From contig NZ_JAAQYM010000001.1 of the NCBI RefSeq assembly GCF_012986595.1, positions 434,001 to 498,000 on the forward strand: DNA of 64,000 nt, read 5' to 3'. Position 1 is the first letter of the stretch. Each line of letters begins with the position of its first letter. The DNA is from Pseudomonas koreensis (lineage in GTDB: Bacteria; Pseudomonadota; Gammaproteobacteria; Pseudomonadales; Pseudomonadaceae). A program made the translations under genes and the position numbers. The notes beneath the pieces are model-generated. The model worked only from the letters and a program-made list of their open reading frames with translations, had not been told where the DNA came from and did no database searches. Shown here one piece after another: positions 54,324 through 63,766 of the stretch.

Positions 54324-55451
54324 ATGACTAAGGCTACTAAGCAGATTTCCAAACTGTTTGCCGCTATGGTTCTGGCCGGGGTTGCCAGCCATTCGTTCGC
54401 AGCTGACACCATCAAGATCGGTATCGCCGGCCCTAAAACCGGCCCTGTTGCCCAATACGGCGACATGCAGTTCAGTGGCGCGAAAATGGCCATCGAGCAG
54501 ATCAACGCCAAGGGCGGCGTCGACGGCAAGAAACTCGAAGCCGTTGAATACGATGACGCGTGCGATCCGAAACAAGCCGTTGCGGTCGCGAACAAGGTCG
54601 TCAACGACGGCGTCAAGTTCGTGGTCGGTCACCTGTGCTCCAGCTCCACTCAGCCTGCTTCGGACATCTACGAAGACGAAGGCGTGATCATGATCACCCC
54701 GGCTGCCACCAGCCCGGACATCACCGCTCGTGGTTACAAAATGGTCTTCCGCACCATCGGTCTGGACAGCGCCCAGGGCCCTGCCGCCGGTAACTACATT
54801 GCCGACCACGTGAAGCCGAAAATCGTTGCTGTACTGCACGACAAGCAGCAATACGGTGAAGGCATCGCCACCGCCGTTAAAGCGACCCTGGAAAAGAAAG
54901 GCGTGAAAGTCGCCGTGTTCGAAGGCGTCAACGCCGGCGACAAAGACTTCTCCTCGATGATCGCCAAACTCAAGCAAGCCAACGTCGACTTCGTTTACTA
55001 CGGCGGCTACCACCCGGAGCTGGGTCTGATCCTGCGTCAATCCCAGGAAAAAGGCCTGAAAGCCAAGTTCATGGGTCCGGAAGGCGTGGGTAACGACTCC
55101 ATTTCGCAGATCGCCAAAGACGCCTCCGAAGGCCTACTGGTGACCCTGCCGAAATCCTTCGACCAGGATCCGGCCAACGTCGCCCTGGCAGATGCCTTCA
55201 AGGCCAAGAAAGAAGACCCGAGCGGCCCGTTCGTGTTCCCTTCCTACTCGGCGGTTGAAGTGATTGCCGGCGGTATCACCGCAGCCAAATCCGAAGACCC
55301 TGCCAAAGTGGCCGAAGCCATTCACGCCGGCACCTTCAAGACCCCGACCGGCGACCTGAGCTTCGACGCCAAAGGTGACCTGAAGGACTTCAAATTTGTG
55401 GTTTACGAGTGGCACTTCGGCAAACCAAAAACTGAAGTTTCGCCTCAGTAA
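54324..55451 (+). CDS. braC: branched-chain amino acid binding protein BraC/LivK
   Basis: The 375-residue product has a signal peptide (FAAMVLAGVASHSFAAD) and the periplasmic LIV-binding fold: DTIKIGIAGPKTGPVAQYGD and the paired cysteines in YDDACDPKQAV and VGHLCSSSTQP that form the conserved disulfide. GYKMVFRTIGLDSAQGPAAG contributes to the ligand site. It captures leucine, isoleucine, valine and often alanine or threonine for BraDEFG. A terminator after it and a separate gap before braD suggest a higher level of this subunit. Confidence 0.96.
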   Translation: MTKATKQISKLFAAMVLAGVASHSFAADTIKIGIAGPKTGPVAQYGDMQFSGAKMAIEQINAKGGVDGKKLEAVEYDDACDPKQAVAVANKVVNDGVKFVVGHLCSSSTQPASDIYEDEGVIMITPAATSPDITARGYKMVFRTIGLDSAQGPAAGNYIADHVKPKIVAVLHDKQQYGEGIATAVKATLEKKGVKVAVFEGVNAGDKDFSSMIAKLKQANVDFVYYGGYHPELGLILRQSQEKGLKAKFMGPEGVGNDSISQIAKDASEGLLVTLPKSFDQDPANVALADAFKAKKEDPSGPFVFPSYSAVEVIAGGITAAKSEDPAKVAEAIHAGTFKTPTGDLSFDAKGDLKDFKFVVYEWHFGKPKTEVSPQ

Positions 55452-55475
55452 GGCGCGCCCTGACTGACTGCCAAT

Positions 55476-55505
55476 AAAGCCCACGGCGTGCCGTGGGCTT
55501 TGTTT
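55476..55505 (+). terminator. Rho-independent terminator after braC
   Basis: AAAGCCCACGG pairs with CCGTGGGCTTT around CGTG, followed by GTTTT. It would partially stop transcripts between braC and the four permease/ATPase genes. Confidence 0.9.
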
Positions 55506-55681
55506 TACGAATGTATGGGCCGCGCTGGCGTGATCCGCCAGTCTCCCCACCTGAAAATCTCAAAACCGTCATCAGCGGTTCGCTGGCAAAACCCGGATTC
55601 GAAGTGGATAAAGATCCACGGGGCCGGGCGGAAAAATGACTCCACCAGTGAAATGCGTATCAGGTTTTTAGGAGCGTTGTA

Positions 55682-56605
55682 ATGCCTGACATCTATCACT
55701 TCTTCCAACAGCTGGTTAATGGCCTGACCATTGGCAGCACGTATGCCCTGATCGCCATCGGCTATACGATGGTCTACGGCATCATTGGAATGATCAACTT
55801 CGCCCACGGCGAGGTGTACATGATCGGTTCCTATGTGGCGTTCATCGCCATTGCCGGGCTGGCCATGATGGGAATCGACAACGTCCCGCTGTTGATGACC
55901 GCAGCGTTCATCGCGAGCATCGTCGTCACCAGTTCCTACGGTTACAGCATCGAACGGATCGCCTACCGCCCCCTGCGCGGCAGCAACCGTCTGATCCCGC
56001 TGATTTCCGCCATCGGTATGTCGATCTTCCTGCAGAACACGGTTCTGCTGGCGCAAGACTCCAAGGACAAATCCATCCCCAACCTGATCCCTGGAAACAT
56101 TTCCATCGGGCCAGGTGGCGCACATGAAGTGCTGATTTCCTACATGCAAATCGTGGTGTTCGTGGTGACCCTGGTCGCCATGCTCGGCCTCACGCTGTTC
56201 ATCTCCCGCTCTCGCCTGGGCCGCGCCTGCCGCGCCTGTGCCGAAGACATCAAGATGGCCAACCTGCTGGGCATCAACACCAACAACATCATCGCCCTGA
56301 CCTTCGTCATCGGTGCTGCGCTGGCGGCCGTCGCGGCTGTGCTGCTGAGCATGCAGTACGGCGTGATCAACCCGAACGCCGGTTTCCTCGTCGGCCTCAA
56401 GGCCTTCACCGCCGCGGTACTGGGCGGCATCGGCAGCATCCCCGGAGCGATGCTCGGCGGGCTGGTGCTTGGGGTGGCGGAAGCGTTCGGTGCCGATATC
56501 TTCGGCGACCAGTACAAGGACGTCGTGGCTTTCGGCTTGTTGGTTCTGGTGCTGTTGTTCCGTCCGACCGGCATTCTGGGCCGTCCGGAGGTTGAGAAAG
56601 TATGA
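55682..56605 (+). CDS. braD: branched-chain amino acid ABC permease BraD/LivH
   Basis: The 307-residue membrane protein has eight predicted helices and the LivH features [20 protein letters not shown] at the N-terminus, [19 protein letters not shown] as the ABC-coupling loop and [19 protein letters not shown] near the end. It forms the inner-membrane pore with BraE. AGGAG lies eight bases before the ATG. Its stop overlaps braE by four bases. Confidence 0.95.
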   Translation: MPDIYHFFQQLVNGLTIGSTYALIAIGYTMVYGIIGMINFAHGEVYMIGSYVAFIAIAGLAMMGIDNVPLLMTAAFIASIVVTSSYGYSIERIAYRPLRGSNRLIPLISAIGMSIFLQNTVLLAQDSKDKSIPNLIPGNISIGPGGAHEVLISYMQIVVFVVTLVAMLGLTLFISRSRLGRACRACAEDIKMANLLGINTNNIIALTFVIGAALAAVAAVLLSMQYGVINPNAGFLVGLKAFTAAVLGGIGSIPGAMLGGLVLGVAEAFGADIFGDQYKDVVAFGLLVLVLLFRPTGILGRPEVEKV

Positions 56606-57858
56606 CTAGGAATCTTAAACAGGCGCTGTTCAGCGCTTTGCTGGTGTGGGCCGTGGCCTACCCGGTACTCGGTCTGAAACTGACCATCGTCGGCATCAAC
56701 CTCGAAGTGCACGGCACCAGCCCGGCCATTCTGGCGACCATCGCCGTGTGCTCGGTGCTGATGTTCCTGCGGGTGCTGTTCAACCAGCAGATCAGCAAGG
56801 CGTGGAAATCCTCGCCGGGCCTGCCGTTGATCCCGGCCAAGGCCAGCAACTTCCTGACCCTGCCGACCACCCAGCGCTACATCATCATCGCGCTGATTCT
56901 GGGTGCGCTGATCTGGCCGTTCTTCGGCTCCCGGGGCGCGGTGGACATCGCAACGCTGATCCTGATCTACGTGATGCTCGGCCTCGGCCTGAACATCGTC
57001 GTGGGTCTGGCCGGTCTGCTCGATCTGGGTTACGTCGGCTTCTACGCCGTCGGCGCCTACAGCTACGCGCTGCTGTCGCACTACTACGGCCTGAGCTTCT
57101 GGATCTGCCTGCCGATTGCCGGCCTGATGGCGGCGACATTCGGCTTCCTGCTGGGCTTCCCGGTGTTGCGTCTGCGCGGTGACTACCTGGCGATCGTGAC
57201 CCTCGGCTTCGGCGAGATCATCCGTCTGTTCCTGCGTAACCTGACCGACATCACCGGCGGTCCGAACGGCATCAGCAACATCGAGAAACCGACGTTCTTC
57301 GGCCTGACCTTCGAACGCAAGGCCGCGGAAGGCCTGCAAACCTTCCACGAGTATTTCGGCCTCGAATACAACTCGATCAACAAGGTGATCTTCCTCTACC
57401 TGGTGGCCCTGTTGCTGGCACTGGCGGCGCTGTTCATCATCAACCGCCTGCTGCGCATGCCGATCGGCCGTGCGTGGGAAGCGCTGCGTGAAGATGAAAT
57501 CGCCTGCCGGGCGCTGGGTCTGAATCCGACGATCATCAAGCTGTCGGCGTTCACCCTGGGTGCGAGCTTCGCCGGTTTCGCCGGTAGCTTCTTCGCTGCC
57601 CGTCAGGGTCTGGTGACACCGGAATCGTTCACCTTCATCGAGTCGGCGATCATCCTCGCCATCGTTGTGCTGGGTGGCATGGGCTCGCAGCTGGGCGTGA
57701 TTCTCGCGGCCGTGGTGATGATCCTGTTGCCGGAAATGATGCGTGAGTTCAGCGAATACCGGATGTTGATGTTCGGTGCGCTGATGGTGTTGATGATGAT
57801 CTGGCGTCCACAAGGTCTGCTGCCGATGCAACGCCCACACATGGAGTTGCGAAAATGA
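56602..57858 (+). CDS. braE: branched-chain amino acid ABC permease BraE/LivM
   Basis: The 418-residue membrane protein has extra N-terminal helices compared with BraD. It carries [20 protein letters not shown] and the EAL-like coupling loop [20 protein letters not shown], which binds the ATPases, as well as [20 protein letters not shown]. It pairs with BraD. Overlaps on both sides (four bases each) show translational coupling within braDEFG. Confidence 0.95.
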   Translation: MTRNLKQALFSALLVWAVAYPVLGLKLTIVGINLEVHGTSPAILATIAVCSVLMFLRVLFNQQISKAWKSSPGLPLIPAKASNFLTLPTTQRYIIIALILGALIWPFFGSRGAVDIATLILIYVMLGLGLNIVVGLAGLLDLGYVGFYAVGAYSYALLSHYYGLSFWICLPIAGLMAATFGFLLGFPVLRLRGDYLAIVTLGFGEIIRLFLRNLTDITGGPNGISNIEKPTFFGLTFERKAAEGLQTFHEYFGLEYNSINKVIFLYLVALLLALAALFIINRLLRMPIGRAWEALREDEIACRALGLNPTIIKLSAFTLGASFAGFAGSFFAARQGLVTPESFTFIESAIILAIVVLGGMGSQLGVILAAVVMILLPEMMREFSEYRMLMFGALMVLMMIWRPQGLLPMQRPHMELRK

Positions 57859-58622
57859 GCCGCGAGATTCTTAAAGTCGAAAACCTCAGCATGCGCTTCG
57901 GCGGCTTGCTGGCGGTCAATGGCGTGGCCCTGACCGTGAAGGAAAAACAAGTGGTGGCGCTGATCGGGCCGAACGGCGCGGGCAAGACCACCGTGTTCAA
58001 CTGCCTGACCGGTTTCTATCAGCCTTCGGGCGGCAGCATCCTGCTGGACGGCGAGCCGATCCAGGGCCTGCCGGGGCACAAGATCGCCCTCAAGGGCGTG
58101 GTGCGCACCTTCCAGAACGTGCGGTTGTTCAAGGACATGACAGCGGTCGAGAACCTGTTGATCGCTCAGCACCGTCACCTGAACACCAACTTCCTGGCCG
58201 GCCTGTTCAAGACCCCGGCGTTCCGCAAGAGCGAACGCGAGGCCATGGAATATGCCGAGTACTGGCTGGAAAAGGTCAACCTGAAAGAGTTCGCCAACCG
58301 TACCGCCGGCACCCTGGCCTACGGTCAGCAACGGCGCCTGGAAATCGCCCGCTGCATGATGACCCGCCCACGGATCCTCATGCTCGACGAACCGGCCGCC
58401 GGTCTGAACCCGAAGGAAACCGAAGACCTCAAGGCGCTGATCAGCGTGCTGCGTGAAGAGCACAACGTCACCGTGCTGCTGATCGAGCACGACATGAAAC
58501 TGGTCATGAGCATTTCCGACCACATCGTCGTGATCAACCAGGGCACGCCTCTGGCCGACGGTACGCCGGAACAGATCCGCGACAATCCTGAAGTGATCAA
58601 AGCCTACCTGGGGGAAGCGTAA
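57855..58622 (+). CDS. braF: branched-chain amino acid ABC ATPase BraF/LivG
   Basis: The 255-residue ATPase has Walker [20 protein letters not shown], a Q-loop (RTFQNVRLF), a signature-like [15 protein letters not shown], and Walker [17 protein letters not shown] followed by the H-loop in [18 protein letters not shown] in place of LSGGQ is usual for LivG. It drives the importer with BraG. Its stop directly precedes the braG ATG. Confidence 0.96.
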   Translation: MSREILKVENLSMRFGGLLAVNGVALTVKEKQVVALIGPNGAGKTTVFNCLTGFYQPSGGSILLDGEPIQGLPGHKIALKGVVRTFQNVRLFKDMTAVENLLIAQHRHLNTNFLAGLFKTPAFRKSEREAMEYAEYWLEKVNLKEFANRTAGTLAYGQQRRLEIARCMMTRPRILMLDEPAAGLNPKETEDLKALISVLREEHNVTVLLIEHDMKLVMSISDHIVVINQGTPLADGTPEQIRDNPEVIKAYLGEA

Positions 58623-59324
58623 ATGCTGCAGTTCGAAAACGTTTCCACCTTCTACGGCAAGATCCAGGCCCTGCACAGCGTCAACGTCGAGGTCCGTCAG
58701 GGCGAGATCGTGACGCTGATCGGCGCCAACGGTGCCGGCAAGTCCACGTTGCTGATGACGCTCTGCGGTTCGCCGCAGGCGCACAGCGGCAGCATCCGCT
58801 ACATGGGTGAGGAACTGGTCGGCCAGGACTCGTCGCAAATCATGCGCAAGAGCATCGCGGTGGTGCCGGAAGGTCGTCGGGTGTTCGCCCGTCTGACCGT
58901 CGAAGAGAACCTGTCGATGGGCGGCTTCTTCACCGACAAGGGCGACTATCAAGCGCAAATGGACAAGGTCCTCGGACTGTTCCCGCGCCTGAAAGAACGC
59001 TTCAACCAGCGCGGCGGCACCATGTCCGGCGGCGAACAGCAAATGCTCGCCATCGGCCGTGCGCTGATGAGCAAGCCAAAACTGCTGCTGCTCGACGAGC
59101 CGTCGCTGGGCCTGGCGCCGATCATCATCCAGCAGATCTTCGACATCATCGAACAGCTGCGCAAGGACGGTGTGACGGTGTTCCTGGTCGAACAGAACGC
59201 CAACCAGGCGCTGAAAATCGCTGACCGTGCGTACGTTCTGGAGAACGGTCGCGTGGTCATGCAAGGCACCGGTGAAGCGCTGCTCACCGACCCGAAAGTG
59301 CGCGAGGCGTACCTCGGCGGTTGA
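58623..59324 (+). CDS. braG: branched-chain amino acid ABC ATPase BraG/LivF
   Basis: The 233-residue ATPase has Walker A LIGANGAGKSTLLMTLCG, signature MSGGEQQMLAIGRALM, Walker B KLLLLDEPSLGLAP and the LivF-type ending (KVREAYLGG). It completes BraCDEFG. The gene starts at the base after the braF stop, and a strong terminator follows. Confidence 0.96.
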   Translation: MLQFENVSTFYGKIQALHSVNVEVRQGEIVTLIGANGAGKSTLLMTLCGSPQAHSGSIRYMGEELVGQDSSQIMRKSIAVVPEGRRVFARLTVEENLSMGGFFTDKGDYQAQMDKVLGLFPRLKERFNQRGGTMSGGEQQMLAIGRALMSKPKLLLLDEPSLGLAPIIIQQIFDIIEQLRKDGVTVFLVEQNANQALKIADRAYVLENGRVVMQGTGEALLTDPKVREAYLGG

Positions 59325-59342
59325 TGCTTTTCGTTGAACAAG

Positions 59343-59369
59343 AAAACGGCCTTCGGGCCGTTTTTTTTT
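59343..59369 (+). terminator. Rho-independent terminator after braG
   Basis: AAAACGGCC pairs with GGCCGTTTT around TTCG, and the T run continues for nine bases. Confidence 0.96.
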
Positions 59370-59385
59370 ACCTCACACATCCCCC

Positions 59386-59469
59386 TGTAGGAGCTGCCGC
59401 AGGCTGCGATCTTTTGCCGTTGCCTTTTCAAGCAAGATCAAAAGATCGCAGCCTTCGGCAGCTCCTACA
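59386..59469. repeat. REP-like inverted pair, family A
   Basis: TGTAGGAGCTGCCGCAGGCT and the complement GATCGCAGCCTTCGGCAGCT around about 30 bases. It lies between the braG terminator and the bufferin control region. Confidence 0.88.
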
Positions 59470-59505
59470 CGGTTTTGCATTTTTTCTGAAAAATTTCGGC
59501 TGCGC

Positions 59506-59561
59506 TGTAACGCATCGCCATGAGCGTTCTCTAGTGGGGTAAGCAAGCGCACTTCGCTTGC
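59506..59561 (+). promoter_or_regulatory. possible ECF-type promoter and hairpin before the bufferin operon
   Basis: TGTAACG at 59506-59512 resembles the -35 element of ECF sigma promoters; a -10 is not clear (CGTT at 59525 is rather close, TCTCTA at 59529 fits spacing better). Downstream, GCAAGCG at 59543-59549 pairs exactly with CGCTTGC at 59555-59561, a 7-base hairpin or operator 30 bases before the start codon. GGAGA lies eight bases before the ATG at 59592. Confidence 0.4.
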
Positions 59562-59591
59562 AAAACCCAAGCTCAAACCTGGAGAAACATC

Positions 59592-59897
59592 ATGACTGCT
59601 ACCACCCGCACCCTGTCCGCTACCGCCCTGGTTCTAGCCCTTGGCTCTGCCCTGAGCATGGCCGCCGTGTCGACCGTCCACGCCGCTGATGCCGACATGG
59701 AAAAATGCTTCGGCGTGGCCATGAAAGGTCACAACGATTGCGCCGCGGGCGCAGGCACCACCTGTGCCGGCACCGCGAAAACGGACTACCAGCCAAACGC
59801 CTGGAAACTCGTGCCAAAAGGCACCTGCGCCACCACCGAGAGCAAGACCTCGCCGACCGGTTTCGGTCAGATGGAAGCGTTCAAAGCCAAGTCCTGA
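59592..59897 (+). CDS. DUF2282 bufferin-type precursor peptide (BufA1-like)
   Basis: The 101-residue product has a long signal peptide (about residues 1-31, ending STVHAADAD) and a short mature part with four cysteines at 39, 50, 58 and 79, spaced as in the DUF2282 family ([28 protein letters not shown]). This is the precursor type now called bufferin: the neighbouring DUF692 enzyme is reported to turn cysteines into thiooxazole groups, giving a periplasmic copper-binding peptide. The next three genes are the expected maturation set. Modification here is inferred from family knowledge. Confidence 0.88.
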   Translation: MTATTRTLSATALVLALGSALSMAAVSTVHAADADMEKCFGVAMKGHNDCAAGAGTTCAGTAKTDYQPNAWKLVPKGTCATTESKTSPTGFGQMEAFKAKS

Positions 59898-59922
59898 TCC
59901 ACGGCCTGCCTGAGTGACGATC

Positions 59923-60810
59923 ATGTTCACCCTCGACGAACCTGTCCCACCCCGCACTCAGGCAGCCCTCCCCGGGCTCCCGCCCCGTGCCGGGCTGGGG
60001 CTCAAGACCGGGCACTTTACTGAAGTGCTCGGTTCACTGCCGGACCTCGGTTTCTTCGAAGTCCACGCCGAAAACTACATGGTGGACGGCGGTCCGTTTC
60101 ATCACTTTCTCGGTTTGATCCGCGAGCAGTATCCGCTGTCGCTGCACGGCGTCGGGCTGTCCATCGGGGCCGAAGGGCCACTGGACATTCAGCACCTGCA
60201 ACGCCTGAAGAACCTGATCGAGCGCTATCAACCACACTCCTTTTCCGAACACCTGGCCTGGTCGAGCCACGGCCCGGTGTTCCTCAATGACTTGCTGCCG
60301 CTGGCCTATGACACGCCGACCCTGAACCGGGTCTGCGAACACATCGATCAGGTGCAAACCACCCTGAAACGCCCGATGCTGCTGGAAAATCCGGCGACCT
60401 ATCTGGGATTCCAGCGCTCCACCCTCGATGAGCCGGACTTCATCGCCGAAGTGGTGCGGCGCAGCGGCTGCGGCCTGTTGCTGGACGTGAATAACGTTTA
60501 CGTCTCGTGCATCAATCATCAGCGCGATCCACTGACCTATCTCGACGCCCTGCCGCTGCACACCGTGGGCGAGATTCACCTGGCCGGATTTGCCGAAGAC
60601 AGTGACAGCCTCGGCGACCGCTTGCTGATCGACGATCACGGTGCGCCGGTCGATCAGGCGGTCTGGACCTTGTACCGGCAAGCGCTGCAGCGCACTGGCG
60701 CGGTGGCGACCCTGATCGAGCGCGACAATCAGGTGCCAGCCTTCAATGTGTTGCTGGCGGAGGCACGGCAGGCCGACGAGATCTTGCTCGGCGCGGGAGC
60801 ACGGCCATGA
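59923..60810 (+). CDS. DUF692 multinuclear iron enzyme (MNIO, BufB-like)
   Basis: The 295-residue product is a DUF692/MNIO TIM-barrel. [19 protein letters not shown] and [19 protein letters not shown] at the N-terminus, [35 protein letters not shown] and [12 protein letters not shown] contain the histidines, glutamates and aspartates that bind two or three irons. Such enzymes modify cysteines of precursor peptides. The ATG at 59923 is 25 bases after the precursor stop; an in-frame GTG at 59914 is possible. The stop overlaps the next gene (ATGA). Confidence 0.92.
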   Translation: MFTLDEPVPPRTQAALPGLPPRAGLGLKTGHFTEVLGSLPDLGFFEVHAENYMVDGGPFHHFLGLIREQYPLSLHGVGLSIGAEGPLDIQHLQRLKNLIERYQPHSFSEHLAWSSHGPVFLNDLLPLAYDTPTLNRVCEHIDQVQTTLKRPMLLENPATYLGFQRSTLDEPDFIAEVVRRSGCGLLLDVNNVYVSCINHQRDPLTYLDALPLHTVGEIHLAGFAEDSDSLGDRLLIDDHGAPVDQAVWTLYRQALQRTGAVATLIERDNQVPAFNVLLAEARQADEILLGAGARP

Positions 60811-61565
60811 GCGCTCAAGCGGCTTTTGCTGCGGCCCTGCTCGACCCACAACGGCCCTGCCCCGAAGGTTTGTGCAGCGCCAATGGCGCCGATCCGGCAA
60901 GTCGATTTTCGGTGTACCGCAACAATGTGCAGGGATCGCTGATCAATGCCTTGGCAGACAGTTATCCGGTGGTGCAACAATTGGTCGGTGAGGCGTTCTT
61001 CCGCGCCATGGCCGCGGTGTTCGTACAACAGCAGCCACCCGACAGCCCGTTGATGAGCCGTTACGGCGACGCCCTGCCAGCCTTCATCGACGCCTTCGAA
61101 CCGGCGGCGAGCGTGCCGTATCTGGCCGACGTGGCACGTCTGGAACGCCTGCGTACCCGCGCCTACCACGCCGCCGATGCGTTGCCGGTACGTCCTGAAC
61201 GGATCACCGAAGCGCTGGCCAATCCCGATGGGCTGAGCCACCTGCGCTTCATGCTTCATCCGTCCCTGCATCTACTGGATTCGCACCACGCTGTGGTCGC
61301 GATCTGGGCCGCACATCAAGGGGACGCAACGCTGGCCGGCATCGACATCCACCACGGGCAGCACGCCCTGGTGCTGCGCAATGGCCTCGACGTCGAGGTG
61401 TTTGCCCTCGAAACCGGCGCCAGCGTGTTTCTGCGCCACCTGCTCGATGACCAGCCGCTGTTGGCGGCCGCCCAAAACAGTCCGCCATTCGACCTCAGCA
61501 ACACCCTCGCGCTGCTGATTGCGCACAACGCCATCGTTGACCTGAACAACAAGGAATCGCCATGA
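60807..61565 (+). CDS. DUF2063 partner protein (BufC-like)
   Basis: The 252-residue product has the N-terminal DUF2063 domain ([57 protein letters not shown]) and a second, barrel-like C-terminal part. In DUF692 clusters this protein is the recruiting partner that presents the precursor peptide to the MNIO enzyme. Its start overlaps bufB-like and its stop overlaps the DoxX gene by four bases, so the operon is tightly coupled. Confidence 0.9.
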   Translation: MSAQAAFAAALLDPQRPCPEGLCSANGADPASRFSVYRNNVQGSLINALADSYPVVQQLVGEAFFRAMAAVFVQQQPPDSPLMSRYGDALPAFIDAFEPAASVPYLADVARLERLRTRAYHAADALPVRPERITEALANPDGLSHLRFMLHPSLHLLDSHHAVVAIWAAHQGDATLAGIDIHHGQHALVLRNGLDVEVFALETGASVFLRHLLDDQPLLAAAQNSPPFDLSNTLALLIAHNAIVDLNNKESP

Positions 61566-62035
61566 ACAACCTCATCGTCCGCGCCATCACGCTGCTGGAG
61601 AAAATCCCCCACAGCCTGATCGCCTTCATCGCGCGTTTTTCGATTGCCGCGGTGTTCTGGAAGTCCGGGCAGACCAAGGTCGAAGGCCTGGCCATCGACC
61701 TGATCGACGGCACCTTTCAACTCGGCAGGCCACGCCTGGCGGACTCGACCATTCCTCTGTTCAAAAGCGAGTACCACGTGCCGTTGCTGTCACCGGAAAT
61801 CGCCGCGCACATGGCGGCGTTCGCCGAGCACTTCTTCCCGGTGCTGATCCTGATCGGCTTTGCCACACGGTTTTCCGCACTGGCGCTGCTGGGCATGACC
61901 CTGACCATTCAACTGTTCGTCTACCCGGATGCGTATCCAACCCACGGCACCTGGGCGGCGGTGCTGTTGTACCTGATGGCGACCGGACCTGGGAAATTGT
62001 CGATCGATCACCTGATCGCCCGACGTTATCGCTGA
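61562..62035 (+). CDS. DoxX-family membrane protein (BufD-like)
   Basis: The 157-residue product has four predicted helices and the DoxX features FIARFSIAAVFWKSGQTKVE and HFFPVLILIGFATRFSALAL. DoxX proteins often close bufferin operons; their exact role there is not known. Its last ten bases overlap the convergent LysR-type gene. No terminator stands between them. Confidence 0.85.
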   Translation: MNNLIVRAITLLEKIPHSLIAFIARFSIAAVFWKSGQTKVEGLAIDLIDGTFQLGRPRLADSTIPLFKSEYHVPLLSPEIAAHMAAFAEHFFPVLILIGFATRFSALALLGMTLTIQLFVYPDAYPTHGTWAAVLLYLMATGPGKLSIDHLIARRYR

Positions 62036-62940
62036 AGTCGATCCAGCGCCTCGCCGCTGCGCTTGAACCAGCCGATCAGATAATCCGCCAGCACTTGCGT
62101 GCGTTTGGGCAAGCCGCCCTGATAGGGATGCACCAGGTACATCGGCATGCGCCGGGTCTGAAAGTCGCGCAGCAGCCAGCGCAAACGGCCGTCAGCCAGT
62201 TCCGCCTGCAACAAATATGACGGCAGGCGGGCGATGCCGGCGCCGGCCAGGGCGGCTTTCTTCAGCAGGTTGTAGTGGTTGCTGGCGAACGGTCCGCAGA
62301 CCCGCACCCTGAGCAATTCGTGCTGTTGGTGATACAGCCACTCTTCGCGACCGCTGTAATGGCTGTTGAGCAGGCACCGGTGTTCGGCCAGCTCCTGCGG
62401 GGTCAGCGGCTCGCCAAACTGTTCAAGATAGGTCGGGCTGGCGCAGGTCATTTCCTGCCACGCCAGCAAGGGTTTGGCCACCAGGCGTTCGTCATTGGCC
62501 ACCTCGGTGCGAATCGCCAGATCGAAGCCATCCCGAGACAGATCCCGATAGTGGTTGTTCAGCTCCAGCTCGATCTGCACCTCGGGGTATTTTTGTGAAA
62601 ACTCCAGCAGCAATCCGTCGAAGAAGGTTTCACCCAGCGACACCGGCACCGTCATCCGTACCGGCCCGGCCATGTCATCCTTCAGCCGCGCCAGCGCCTG
62701 ACGCGCGCGCTCCACCTGCACCACCAGCGCCTGGGCTTGCGGCAACAATGCAGCGCCCGCCGCGGTCAGGCTCAAGCGGCGGGTGGTGCGTTGCAGCAAC
62801 ACCACGCAAAACTGCGCTTCCAACTGGCTGATGCGCTTGGACAACTGGCCCTTGCTGCAGCCCAATTGCTGCGCCGCCAAAGTGAAACTGCCCGCCTCGA
62901 TCAACACCGCAAACGCCGCCAGATCATCCATTTCACTCAT
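62026..62940 (-). CDS. LysR-family transcriptional regulator
   Basis: The 304-residue product has an N-terminal winged helix (DLAAFAVLIEAGSFTLAAQQ, CSKGQLSKRISQLEAQ) and a LysR substrate-binding domain in the subgroup near AaeR/DsdC-like CrgA types (GPVRMTVPVSLGETFFDG, DLAIRTEVANDERL). It is divergent from the SDR-like gene and probably controls it, as such pairs often do. ATG at 62940 (MSEMDDLAAF) is used; an upstream frame adds 21 basic residues that do not fit. Confidence 0.9.
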   Translation of the reverse strand: MSEMDDLAAFAVLIEAGSFTLAAQQLGCSKGQLSKRISQLEAQFCVVLLQRTTRRLSLTAAGAALLPQAQALVVQVERARQALARLKDDMAGPVRMTVPVSLGETFFDGLLLEFSQKYPEVQIELELNNHYRDLSRDGFDLAIRTEVANDERLVAKPLLAWQEMTCASPTYLEQFGEPLTPQELAEHRCLLNSHYSGREEWLYHQQHELLRVRVCGPFASNHYNLLKKAALAGAGIARLPSYLLQAELADGRLRWLLRDFQTRRMPMYLVHPYQGGLPKRTQVLADYLIGWFKRSGEALDRLQR

Positions 62941-63043
62941 GGATTGTTTCCATTTGAAAACCAAAGGTTGCCTATTAGTGCGCTTATCCGCAGAAAAAAC
63001 CACTCTAGACTGAAACCTCGTTCAACCCATTGAGGAACAGCCC

Positions 63044-63643
63044 ATGAAGATTCTGTTGATCGGTGCCGCCGGCACCATTGGTTCGGCCGTCGACAAAGAA
63101 CTGAGTCAGCGCCACGAAGTGATTCGCATCGGTCGCAGCAGCGGTGACTTCCGGGTCGACATCAGCGACAGCGACTCGATTCGCCGGCTGTTCGAGCAAA
63201 CCGGCAAGTTCGACGCATTGATCTGCGCAGCCGGCAACGTGACCTTCGCCCCACTCGGCGAGATGAACGCCGACAGCTTCGCCCTGGGCCTGCAAGACAA
63301 ACTGATGGGCCAGATCAATCTGCTGTTGATCGGCCGCGAATACGCCAACGACGGCGCCTCGTTCACCTTCACCACCGGCGTGCTCAGCCACGATCCGATC
63401 CGCTCCGGCGCCTCGGCGGCACTGGTCAATGGCGCACTGGACAGCTTCGTGAAAGCCGCCGCCATCGAACTGCCGCGCGGTCTGCGGGTGAACTCGATCA
63501 GCCCGACGGTGCTGCTGGAAGCGATGGGCAGCTACGCCCCGTACTTCCGTGGCTACAAACCGGTTCCGGCGGCGGATGTGGCGCTGGCCTACGCGAAAAG
63601 TGTCGAAGGTCTGCAAACAGGGCAGACCTTTCACGTCGGTTAA
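63044..63643 (+). CDS. SDR-like protein without the standard catalytic pair
   Basis: The 199-residue product opens with the nucleotide-binding motif ILLIGAAGTIGSAV and has AAGN in LICAAGNVTFAP, so the Rossmann fold and cofactor site are intact. At the expected YxxxK position the sequence reads SAALVNGALDSFVKAAAIEL: tyrosine and lysine are replaced by alanine and asparagine. The protein is shorter than classical SDRs (about 250). It may act on an unusual substrate or bind NAD(P)(H) as a sensor. It is divergent from a LysR-type regulator. Confidence 0.82.
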   Translation: MKILLIGAAGTIGSAVDKELSQRHEVIRIGRSSGDFRVDISDSDSIRRLFEQTGKFDALICAAGNVTFAPLGEMNADSFALGLQDKLMGQINLLLIGREYANDGASFTFTTGVLSHDPIRSGASAALVNGALDSFVKAAAIELPRGLRVNSISPTVLLEAMGSYAPYFRGYKPVPAADVALAYAKSVEGLQTGQTFHVG

Positions 63644-63716
63644 GAGCAAAAGATCGCAGCCTTCGGCCGCTCCTGCACAGGAACGTGCGTTTCCATGTAG
63701 GAGCTGATCTTTTGCA
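63644..63716. repeat. REP-like pair, family A, right arm with internal deletion
   Basis: The left arm AAAGATCGCAGCCTTCGGCC is close to standard. The right arm has TGTAGGAGCTG joined directly to ATCTTTTGC, lacking the usual CCGCAGGCTGCG. This truncated form looks like a deletion derivative. Confidence 0.75.
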
Positions 63717-63766
63717 TTTGATTGTCAGCCTGCGTAACGTGGCGGCACTTGTCTGGAGAGCCGAAG

